DNA of 9,209 nt from Acidobacteriota bacterium (GTDB lineage: Bacteria > Acidobacteriota > Blastocatellia > Pyrinomonadales > Pyrinomonadaceae), in NCBI GenBank assembly GCA_019247865.1, contig JAFBAJ010000415.1:1-9209 (forward strand), read 5' to 3'. Shown here piece by piece: positions 1-5,850 of this stretch. The notes under the pieces are model-generated. The model had not been told where the DNA came from and made no database searches. It saw only the letters and a program-made list of their open reading frames with translations. The position numbers and the translations under genes were made by a program. Position 1 is the first letter of the stretch, and every line of letters begins with the position of its first letter.

Positions 1-2457
1 CAAGCCCTCGACGCTCGCGCGAAACTCTCCGATGGCGCGCACGCGCACTTCGTACTGATCCGTCCCGGCGTTGAAGGTCGAGACCTGCTGCCCCGCGACC
101 AGCGTGTTCAAAGCCTGCGCGATGTCTGCGGCGCGCACGCCGAGGTCTGCCGCACGCGCGCGGTCGATCACCACGCGCAGCTCCGGCTTGCCGTTAATCA
201 GCGTCGAGTCCGCGTCCACGACATCCGGAATCGTCTTCATCTTCGCCAGCAGCTCGTCCGAATATTTCGTCAGCTTCTGCAAGTCCGGGCCGCCGATGAC
301 GTACTGGATGTCTGCGTTGCGAAAGCCGCCGCCGGAGATCGCCGCGACCTGCTGCACGCTCGTGCGCAGCTCCTTAGGATAGTTCTTGAGCAGCTCGCGC
401 GCCTTGACCATCTCGGCTTCCTGCGACTCTGTGCGCTCCTCGATCGGCAGCATCTTGACGTAGATCGAGGCGCTGTTGACCTGCTGTTGCTGGCCGCCGC
501 CGATGGTGATCAGCGTGTCGGTCACGCCGGGAAACTTGTTCCTGTCGTGCAGGTCTTTGGCGATGCGCTCGACCAGCTCGCTCGTCGCCGCGAGCGTGTA
601 GCCCTCGGGCGCGCGGACGCTGATCTCGAACTGCGATTGATCGTCGACCGGCAGAAAGTTCTTGCCGACGAACATGAAGAGCGGGACGATGCTGATGATG
701 ACGGCGACGCACATCAGGATGATCGCCCAGCGATGAGCCATCGACCACTTGAGCATCCACGTGTAAGTGCGATCTATCGGACGATAGAAGCGTGAGTCCT
801 TCGAGTCGTTTGAGCGTTGCTCCTGCGGCGGCAGAGCCTCGCTCGCGCGGCTCTCATCGTCAAAGACATTCTTTTCAGCATCGCTCTCAGCCGCCACGAC
901 CCGCGACTCGTTCGCCAGCGCGACGGACGCATCGCCCTCCGAAGGCTCGCTCCCGATGCTTGCGGGCAACGGGTCTTCCTTGCGCTTGATGAGACGCGCC
1001 GCGAGCATCGGCGTCAGCGTGAACGAGACGATCAAAGAGACTGCGACCGCGAAGCTCGAAGTCAGTCCGAACGACGACATGAAGCGACCGACGATGCCGC
1101 CCATAAATCCGACCGGCAGGAACACCGCGAGCAGCGAGAGCGTCGTCGCCATGACCGCGAGACCGATCTCCTTCGTCCCCTCAATCGCCGCCTGAAACGG
1201 CGGCATTCCCTTCTCTTCGATGAAGCGAAAGATGTTCTCCAGGACCACGATCGCGTCGTCAATCACAATTCCGACCATCAGGGTCAGCGCCAGCATCGTG
1301 ATGTTGTTGAGCGTAAAGCCCATCCACAGCATCAGCCCGAAGGTCGCGATGAGCGAGGTCGGAATGGCGATGGCCGCGATGAAGGTCGAGCGCAGGCTCC
1401 AGAGAAAGATAAAGACGACGATGGCCGCGAGGATGCCGCCCTCGATGAGGTGCGTCTCGATGGCTTCGAGCGAGGCTTTGATATACGTCGACTGGTCGCC
1501 GACGATCTCCATGTGAAAGCCTGCGGGCAACGTCGGCGCGATCTCGTTGAGACGCGCTTTGACCTCGTCCGCCACCGCGACCGTGTTCTGTCCCGACTGT
1601 TTCGCAACGACGAGCGTGACGGCAGGCTGGCCGTTGAGCGTCGCCTGCGTGCGCTGCTCTTCGGCCCCGTCCTCGACGTAGCCGATGTCGCTGATCTTGA
1701 CCGTGTAGTCGCCGCGCGAGCCGACGACCAGATTGTTAAACTCCGCCGGATTCGTGATGCGTCCCATCGTGCGTACGGTCAGCTCGCGCGTGCCTTCGTC
1801 GACGCGCCCGCCCGGCACTTCCATGTTCTGCAGGCGGACAGCGTCCGCGACCTGCGCGACCGTGACGTTGTAGGCGCGCATCTTGTCCGGGTCGACCCAG
1901 ACCTGTATCTCGCGCTCGCGGCCGCCGATGATCTCGACCTGTCCGACGCCGTTGATGGCTTCAATGCGCTGCTTGATCTGCTTGTCGGCGATGTCCGTCA
2001 CTTCGCGCAGAGAGCGCGGCGCGGAGACGGCGATGCGCAGCACCGGCGCGGCGTCCGTGTCGAGCTTCTGGACGACAGGCTTTTCGGCTGTGTCGGGCAG
2101 GTCAGGCACGACCAGTTCGACCTTGCTGCGCACCTCCTGCGCGGCGACATCAGCGTTCTTCTCCAGGAGGAACGTGATGAAGACCTGCGAGACGCCTTCG
2201 ACAGAGGTCGAGCGCAGCTCGTCTATGCCGCTGATGGTGTTGACCGCGCCTTCGACCTTGTCGGTGATCTCGGTCTCGATCTCCTGCGGCGACGAGCCCG
2301 GATTGACGACCGTGACAGTGATCGTCGGCAGGTCGATCTTAGGAAAGAGGTCCACGCCCAGCGAGAAGAACGAGAAGATGCCGACCACCGTCAGGGCCAG
2401 AATCAGCATCGTCGCGAAGACCGGACGGCGAACACAAATTTCAGCAAGCTTTTGCAT
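1..2457 (-). CDS. RND-family efflux transporter permease (AcrB/HAE1-like), 3' end missing
   Basis: This is the proton-driven inner-membrane pump of a tripartite efflux system, exporting drugs or other amphiphiles from the inner membrane and periplasm. The 819 codons read from 2457 to the window edge stay open, and family members are usually about 1,030-1,070 residues, so roughly the last fifth lies to the left. The N terminus has the family pattern (RRPVFATMLILALTVVGIFSF as TM1, then GVDLFPKIDLPTITV), followed by a porter domain. TM4 carries GIVIDDAIVVLENI, with the paired proton-relay aspartates at residues 400-401, and FLPVGFMGGIVGRF follows. The second periplasmic half begins near residue 580 (VGKNFLPVDDQSQFEISVRAPEG). 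The linker between TM6 and TM7 (about 491-558) is unusually long and acidic. The start is fixed by the conserved N terminus, though only a weak GGGAC Shine-Dalgarno precedes it. It is the last visible gene of a tetR-adaptor-permease operon. The substrate cannot be inferred. Confidence 0.95.
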   Translation of the reverse strand, partial: MQKLAEICVRRPVFATMLILALTVVGIFSFFSLGVDLFPKIDLPTITVTVVNPGSSPQEIETEITDKVEGAVNTISGIDELRSTSVEGVSQVFITFLLEKNADVAAQEVRSKVELVVPDLPDTAEKPVVQKLDTDAAPVLRIAVSAPRSLREVTDIADKQIKQRIEAINGVGQVEIIGGREREIQVWVDPDKMRAYNVTVAQVADAVRLQNMEVPGGRVDEGTRELTVRTMGRITNPAEFNNLVVGSRGDYTVKISDIGYVEDGAEEQRTQATLNGQPAVTLVVAKQSGQNTVAVADEVKARLNEIAPTLPAGFHMEIVGDQSTYIKASLEAIETHLIEGGILAAIVVFIFLWSLRSTFIAAIAIPTSLIATFGLMLWMGFTLNNITMLALTLMVGIVIDDAIVVLENIFRFIEEKGMPPFQAAIEGTKEIGLAVMATTLSLLAVFLPVGFMGGIVGRFMSSFGLTSSFAVAVSLIVSFTLTPMLAARLIKRKEDPLPASIGSEPSEGDASVALANESRVVAAESDAEKNVFDDESRASEALPPQEQRSNDSKDSRFYRPIDRTYTWMLKWSMAHRWAIILMCVAVIISIVPLFMFVGKNFLPVDDQSQFEISVRAPEGYTLAATSELVERIAKDLHDRNKFPGVTDTLITIGGGQQQQVNSASIYVKMLPIEERTESQEAEMVKARELLKNYPKELRTSVQQVAAISGGGFRNADIQYVIGGPDLQKLTKYSDELLAKMKTIPDVVDADSTLINGKPELRVVIDRARAADLGVRAADIAQALNTLVAGQQVSTFNAGTDQYEVRVRAIGEFRASVEGL

Positions 2458-2471
2458 AATTCAAGTCCCAG

Positions 2472-2529
2472 GTCTCAAGTCCCAGGCCCCAAGTCAAAAG
2501 CTTTCGACTTGGGACCTGGGACTTGAGAC
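2472..2529. repeat. Long hairpin repeat between adaptor and permease genes (copy 1)
   Basis: Two 24-base arms (2472-2495 and 2506-2529) are inverted complements with one mismatch (C2487 against A2514) around a 10-base loop, aaaagctttc. The arms are built from CAAGTCCCA and CCCAAGTC units. An extra direct copy of TCAAGTCCCAGG lies just outside, at 2461-2472. The element begins immediately after the adaptor stop codon and reaches to within about 15 bases of the permease start, so it would form a strong stem in the shared mRNA. A related element lies at 5315-5367. There is no run of T residues on the downstream side, so it does not look like a simple terminator. It is probably a REP/BIME-like intergenic repeat, possibly affecting mRNA stability or the ratio of pump to adaptor. 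Confidence 0.9.
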
Positions 2530-3792
2530 TTATTGAGTAACCGTCATCCCGTCGCTCAACATCTCCACGTTGCTGGTCGCGACCGGCTCGTCGGCCGCGA
2601 CGCCGGTTTTGACTTCGATCAGATCGCCTTCGGCCTGTCCGAGTTGGACGAGGCGCTGCTGCGCGCGTCCGTCCTTGATGATGAAGACGCGGCTGGAGCC
2701 TGCTTCAGTCCGCACGGCACGCGCCGGAATGAGCACGGCCGGCGCGCTCTGCGGCAGCAGAATGCGGACGGTCGCGAACTGTCCGGGCTTGAGCGTGTTG
2801 TCGCCGTTCTCGACCTCCGCCTCGACGGTCAGCGTGCGCGAGGTCGCGGTGATGCTCGGCGAGACGCGAGCGACCCTCCCGTTAAAGGTGCGGTCGGGAT
2901 AGGCGCTCACAGCGAGCGAGACGCTCTGGCCGACCTTGACTTCGCTGATCGCCTGTTCGGGAATGTCTATCTTCATTCGCAAAGGATTGGGGCGGACGAT
3001 GGTTGCGACCTTGCTCGAAGTCGTGACGTACTCGCCGACCGCCGTCGGACGGTCTGAAACGTAGCCGCTCATCGGAGCCATCACGACCGCATCCGCAATC
3101 GCCTTGCGCGCCTGCGTGACCTGCGTCTTCGCAGCATCCACGGCCGAGCGCGCGGTCTGCACGGCGGCGTAGTTCTGACGCGCCTGTGTCAGTTGAGCCT
3201 CGTACTGCTCCTGCAACTGGTCGCGCTGCGCGCGCTGCTGGTCGTAGGCCGAGCGCGAGACATCGCCCGTCTCGATCAGCTTCTCAAAGCGACGCAGGTT
3301 CTTCTCCGCCAGATCGAGTGCGACGCGCGCCGAGCGCACTTCCGCCACATTGCTCGGATCGAATTGCTGGCCGGAGCGCAGGCCGATACGCGCTTCCGCC
3401 TGGCGCACGGCCGATTGAGCCTGCGCGACCTGCGCCGTCGCCTGCTCCAAACGAATCCGCGCGTCACGGTCGTCGAGCCGGACGAGCATCGCGCCCTGCT
3501 GGACGTAGCTGCCGAGGTCAACGCCGACCGCGATGACTTTGCCAGCCACGGCCGGAGCGACATCCGTCTGCTCGTCCGCCGCGAGGCTGCCCGTCGCTTC
3601 AAAGAAGCGCGGGAGCTGGCGCGAGACGGCCGGAGCCGTCGTCACCTGCACCACGACCGGCTGCGCCGGAGCAGTGTTCCGGTCGGCCTGGTTGGTCTGC
3701 GCCTTCGACCTGTTGCAAGCCGTCGCGAAGAGCGACAGGCTGACGAGTGCGAGCGCGAGGGCTATTAATTTCAAGTGCCGAGGAGAGCTCAT
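2530..3792 (-). CDS. RND efflux periplasmic adaptor subunit (membrane fusion protein, HlyD/AcrA-like), lipoprotein
   Basis: This adaptor bridges the inner-membrane RND pump and an outer-membrane channel. It has 420 residues, typical for the family. Residues 1-26 are a lipoprotein-type signal peptide ending in LFATAC, so Cys26 is probably lipidated and anchors the protein on the periplasmic face of the inner membrane. Then come the first lipoyl half-motif (about 76-107, VAPAVAGKVIAVGVDLGSYV, then GAMLVRLDD), a helical hairpin (about 109-234) rich in Gln, Ala and Arg heptads, the second lipoyl half (236-268, VVMAPMSGYVSDRPTAVGEYV), a beta-barrel (270-345, with LKPGQFATVRI) and a membrane-proximal domain to the C terminus. 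The ATG overlaps the TGA of the upstream tetR gene (ATGA), so translation is probably coupled. A purine-rich AAGAGAAAG in the tetR tail serves as a weak ribosome site. The permease gene follows after 72 bases. Confidence 0.96.
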   Translation of the reverse strand: MSSPRHLKLIALALALVSLSLFATACNRSKAQTNQADRNTAPAQPVVVQVTTAPAVSRQLPRFFEATGSLAADEQTDVAPAVAGKVIAVGVDLGSYVQQGAMLVRLDDRDARIRLEQATAQVAQAQSAVRQAEARIGLRSGQQFDPSNVAEVRSARVALDLAEKNLRRFEKLIETGDVSRSAYDQQRAQRDQLQEQYEAQLTQARQNYAAVQTARSAVDAAKTQVTQARKAIADAVVMAPMSGYVSDRPTAVGEYVTTSSKVATIVRPNPLRMKIDIPEQAISEVKVGQSVSLAVSAYPDRTFNGRVARVSPSITATSRTLTVEAEVENGDNTLKPGQFATVRILLPQSAPAVLIPARAVRTEAGSSRVFIIKDGRAQQRLVQLGQAEGDLIEVKTGVAADEPVATSNVEMLSDGMTVTQ

Positions 3793-4493
3793 TTCTTTCT
3801 CTTTTTAGGGGCCGTGCGAGCATTGCCGCTCGTCAGGAGGCCGTTCAATAAAATATCTGTGAATTCCCGCGCCGCCTGTTCGTTCGAGATGTCGATCAGC
3901 GTGCGCTGCTTGTCCCATAAATTGTTGTTGAGCGAATGATGTATGATCATGCCGAGCAGTGCGCGCACGACGACGTTCGGACTAAGGTCGCGGAACGCTC
4001 CGTCCTGCTGCCGCTCGCGTATGTACGCGCCTAAGAATTCGTAGACCTGCAGGACTGTGCGCCCCCAGAACATCTGCGCCAGCTCGTGCTCTTCGAGCGC
4101 GGAATGGAGGAGCAGACGCTGAAACTCCGGGTCGCGATCATGATGCTCTAAGGCTTTGCAGGCCAGTGTCTCGAAGACCGCGCGGTCGTCCTTCCGGCGC
4201 ACGGCCTCTTCGAGCATCACGCGCGGATCCTGAAACTGCTCTCCGGCGCATGCCTTGTGATCGAGGATCGCTGCATACAGCTCCTGCTTGGTGGCGAAGT
4301 GGCGGAAGACCATCGCCTCGGAGACGCCCGCGGCCTGCGCGATCTCTTTGGTGGTCGTGCCGCGAAAGCCGCGCTGCGAAAAGAGGCGCACGGCGATGCG
4401 CAGGATCTGGAGCCGCCGCTCCTCGCCCGCCATCCGCGCTGAGACCGCGACCTGCGGCAGCTTGTCGTCCGTCACGACCGGTTGTTTACTCAA
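3789..4493 (-). CDS. TetR/AcrR-family transcriptional repressor, probable regulator of the efflux operon
   Basis: This is a DNA-binding repressor of 234 residues. The TetR_N domain spans about 25-75: EERRLQILRIAVRLFSQRGFRGTTTKEIAQAAG, then recognition helix VSEAMVFRHF (57-66) and ATKQELYAAIL. The rest is an all-helical ligand-binding and dimerisation domain of no specific recognisable subfamily, ending in a basic tail (PKKRKK). The chosen start is TTG at 4493. GGAAG (4508-4504) lies 10 bases upstream and the 5' leader from the predicted promoter would be about 38 bases. An internal ATG (residue 21) would also leave the HTH intact but has no good ribosome site. The gene is first in the operon and overlaps the adaptor gene by 4 bases. 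A palindromic operator covers its own promoter, so autoregulation with derepression by a pump substrate is the likely logic (inference). Confidence 0.94.
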   Translation of the reverse strand: MSKQPVVTDDKLPQVAVSARMAGEERRLQILRIAVRLFSQRGFRGTTTKEIAQAAGVSEAMVFRHFATKQELYAAILDHKACAGEQFQDPRVMLEEAVRRKDDRAVFETLACKALEHHDRDPEFQRLLLHSALEEHELAQMFWGRTVLQVYEFLGAYIRERQQDGAFRDLSPNVVVRALLGMIIHHSLNNNLWDKQRTLIDISNEQAAREFTDILLNGLLTSGNARTAPKKRKK

Positions 4494-4526
4494 TGAAATC
4501 TGTCTTCCGTTCTCTCAACAGGATAA

Positions 4527-4542
4527 AAGTAAGTACTTACTT
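4527..4542. promoter_or_regulatory. Candidate TetR operator, perfect 16-bp palindrome
   Basis: AAGTAAGTACTTACTT is a perfect inverted repeat with its axis between 4534 and 4535. It lies 34 bases upstream of the TTG start of the tetR gene and overlaps the predicted -10 hexamer and transcription start. Size, symmetry and position match those known for operators of TetR-family efflux repressors. Binding by this particular TetR protein is inferred. Confidence 0.75.
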
Positions 4543-4566
4543 ACCATCTCCCCTAAACGATGTCAA
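4538..4566 (-). promoter_or_regulatory. Predicted sigma70-type promoter of the tetR-adaptor-permease operon
   Basis: Read on the minus strand there is a perfect -35 TTGACA (4566-4561), a 17-base spacer, and TAAGTA (4543-4538) as a poor -10, helped by an extended TGG directly upstream. The start of transcription would fall near 4531, within the palindromic operator. The weak -10 combined with a consensus -35 and extended -10 is plausible for a repressible promoter. The assignment rests on position and consensus only. Confidence 0.6.
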
Positions 4567-4833
4567 GCGGGCTCCGGTTGCAAAAATTTAGGGGCCGCAG
4601 GGCCTCTTTCATGCGCCGGGAGGTTGTATTGTTCCCGACCTTTGCAGTATCTTTACGCGTACCTTTTCGCAACAAAAGATGGAGGGGTGAGCGGGCACGC
4701 GCCGGAGCGTCCGGGGGCTTATTTTCGCAGCTCTCAAGGCAAAGTCGTCAGGGCCGGCCCGTCGGCACGTTGTTTGCTCAACTGTTTCGGAGTGCGATTC
4801 ATCTGAAGAGGAATCATCAACTCCAGGATCGAG
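4567..4833. other. Divergent intergenic spacer without a convincing gene
   Basis: This lies between the efflux promoter (minus strand) and the leader of the DUF883 operon (plus strand). The plus-strand frame of the downstream gene is open through it, but the translation is arginine-rich and resembles no family, while a strong ribosome site marks the true start at 4884. A small palindrome (gggccggccc, 4751-4760) and a CCGGA-GCG-TCCGG hairpin followed by a T-rich stretch (4702-4724) are visible but weak. The promoter of the plus-strand operon should lie here. I could not find a convincing -35/-10 pair. Confidence 0.5.
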
Positions 4834-4868
4834 CCATCCGAACGGTTTCGGATGGAACTAAATTTAGT
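4834..4868 (+). promoter_or_regulatory. Leader hairpin and palindrome ahead of the DUF883 operon
   Basis: A perfect 9-bp stem (CCATCCGAA, loop CGGT, TTCGGATGG; 4834-4855) is followed by a perfect 12-bp palindrome, ACTAAATTTAGT (4857-4868). The palindrome ends at the T immediately before the AAGGAG Shine-Dalgarno (4869-4874). Depending on where transcription starts, these could be an operator pair or mRNA structures that control access to the ribosome site. No known riboswitch class is recognised. Confidence 0.55.
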
Positions 4869-4883
4869 AAGGAGAAACTACAA

Positions 4884-5297
4884 ATGTCAGAAAATAGACC
4901 TACCGGCGGAAACACCGGCAGCGGACTCGCAGGCACGGGCAACACCGACGCCGGCACCACACGCGACACGACGAACACATCCTACGAGGGCTTGACGACG
5001 ACGGGCGGCACGCAGGGCGGCCAGCAGAGCACCGGCACCGGCACGGCTGCGGCGCTGGCGCAGACGGCCAAAGAGTACGGCGGCAAGATCGCGGACGCCG
5101 CTTCGACCGCCAAAGATTACATGACCGACAAGGCTTCGGTCGTGACCGATAAGATCAAAGACCTATCGAACAGAGATTTCAGCGAAGTCGCCAACGAAGC
5201 CAAAGAGTATGCGCGCAAGAATCCGGGACAGGCGATCCTGATCTCGGCCGCCGCCGGGCTCGTGCTCGGACTCTTGATTCGCGGCAGCAGACGTTAA
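4884..5297 (+). CDS. DUF883/YqjD-ElaB-like membrane-anchored protein
   Basis: This is a 137-residue protein with three parts. Residues 1-54 are a low-complexity Gly/Thr/Asn-rich stretch. Residues 58-112 form a charged amphipathic helix with repeated KEYGGK, AKDYMTDK and AKEYARK segments. Residues 114-133 form a C-terminal membrane anchor (GQAILISAAAGLVLGLLIRG) followed by a basic SRR end. A lysine/arginine helix leading into NPGQA-type sequence and a Gly/Ala-rich tail anchor is the DUF883 signature. In Escherichia coli, YqjD and ElaB are inner-membrane proteins made in stationary phase and reported to bind ribosomes. That role is not shown here, and the Gly/Thr-rich N terminus differs from theirs. 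The start is ATG 4884, because AAGGAG (4869-4874) lies 9 bases upstream. The same frame is open to 4560 but is not credible coding there. It is first gene of a yqjD-yqjE-like operon. Confidence 0.85.
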   Translation: MSENRPTGGNTGSGLAGTGNTDAGTTRDTTNTSYEGLTTTGGTQGGQQSTGTGTAAALAQTAKEYGGKIADAASTAKDYMTDKASVVTDKIKDLSNRDFSEVANEAKEYARKNPGQAILISAAAGLVLGLLIRGSRR

Positions 5298-5314
5298 AAA
5301 AGTCCCGGGTCGGA

Positions 5315-5367
5315 AAGTCCCAAGTCCCAAGTCGCAGAATCTGTCTTTGACTTGGGACATGGGACTT
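5315..5367. repeat. Hairpin repeat between DUF883 and holin-X genes (copy 2)
   Basis: The left arm AAGTCCCAAGTCCCAAGTC (5315-5333) and the right arm at 5349-5367 are inverted complements with one mismatch, around a 15-base loop. Partial extra units flank it: AAGTCCCGGGTC at 5300-5310 and GTGACTTGAGACT at 5368-5380. It shares the CAAGTCCCA core and the GACTTGAGACT edge with the element at 2472-2529, and likewise fills the space between a stop codon and the next gene's ribosome site within an operon. The two copies differ in loop and in number of units, so they are family members rather than recent duplicates. Confidence 0.88.
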
Positions 5368-5397
5368 GTGACTTGAGACTCATGGAAGGAGGCGGCG

Positions 5398-5850
5398 ATG
5401 ACTGATTTGGAGAGGAGCACGGCGGCCGTGCCCGCGCGCGCGAACGAGCAAGCGGAACTGGAGAACCTGCCGACGCTGTTCGGTCGGCTGGGCGACGACG
5501 TGATGACGTTGCTCGACACGAAGCTCAATCTCTTAAAGATCGAGGTCAAAGAGGACGCTGATAAGTACGTCAGGAGCGGCGTGATGATCGCCATCGGCGG
5601 CGTCATCGCGGCCATCGGCTTCGCGCTCGTGAATGTGGCGGTCGCTTTCTTCGTCTCGACGCTGTTCGCGTTCCAGAACCCGGCGCTCAATTACGCGCTC
5701 GGCTTTATCATCACGGGCGCGGCGTATCTCCTGATCGGCGGCATCCTCATCATGTTGATGAAGAGCAAGCTGTCGAAAGTTGACCCGGTGCCTCACAGAA
5801 GCGTTGAAGAACTCAGAAAGGATAAGCAATGGCTGAAGAAAGAAATCTAG
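5398..5850 (+). CDS. Holin-X/YqjE-like integral membrane protein (phage holin family by name)
   Basis: This is a 150-residue protein with a charged N-terminal helix (about 20-58, NLPTLFGRLGDDVMTLLDTKLNLLKIEVKEDADKYV) followed by two transmembrane segments (about 61-89 and 98-121) rich in Gly and Ala. The C-terminal tail HRSVEELRKDKQWLKKEI is a typical family ending (charged residues then D/K-x-x-WLK). This matches the Holin-X/YqjE group, often auto-named phage holin family protein; there is no other phage gene nearby and no reason to infer a lytic role. Partnership with the DUF883 and DUF3618-like neighbours is a recurring gene order, suggesting a shared envelope or stress function that is not well defined. 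A strong GGAAGGAGG (5384-5392) sits 5 bases before the ATG. The end overlaps the next gene by 22 bases. Confidence 0.82.
   Translation: MTDLERSTAAVPARANEQAELENLPTLFGRLGDDVMTLLDTKLNLLKIEVKEDADKYVRSGVMIAIGGVIAAIGFALVNVAVAFFVSTLFAFQNPALNYALGFIITGAAYLLIGGILIMLMKSKLSKVDPVPHRSVEELRKDKQWLKKEI

Noticed and set aside
817..2526. A 569-codon open frame on the plus strand opposite the RND permease gene
   Set aside because: Its translation is dominated by Arg, Asp, His and Leu with no recognisable domain, and it mirrors the codon composition of the clear permease gene on the other strand. Long antisense frames are common in GC-rich genes.
4751..4760. The 10-bp palindrome gggccggccc in the divergent spacer
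   Set aside because: Short GC-only palindromes are expected by chance in GC-rich DNA, and no promoter or gene start is placed to make use of it.
4687..4806. A 39-codon GTG-started frame after GGAGGGG in the divergent spacer
   Set aside because: The start would lie directly against the purine run, the peptide has no recognisable features, and composition resembles the non-coding spacer.
4560..4883. N-terminal extension of the DUF883 gene in the same frame
   Set aside because: The extension is arginine-rich and unlike the family, whereas ATG 4884 has a strong AAGGAG at good spacing and gives a family-typical length.
2472..5367. A CRISPR array or insertion-sequence ends formed by the AAGTCCC repeats
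   Set aside because: There are only two dissimilar hairpins almost 3 kb apart with normal operon genes between them, no regular spacers, no transposase and no target-site duplications.
5398..5850. A prophage, suggested by a holin-family protein
   Set aside because: The Holin-X/YqjE family is chromosomal and recurs next to DUF883 genes; no phage structural, lysis or integration gene is present.
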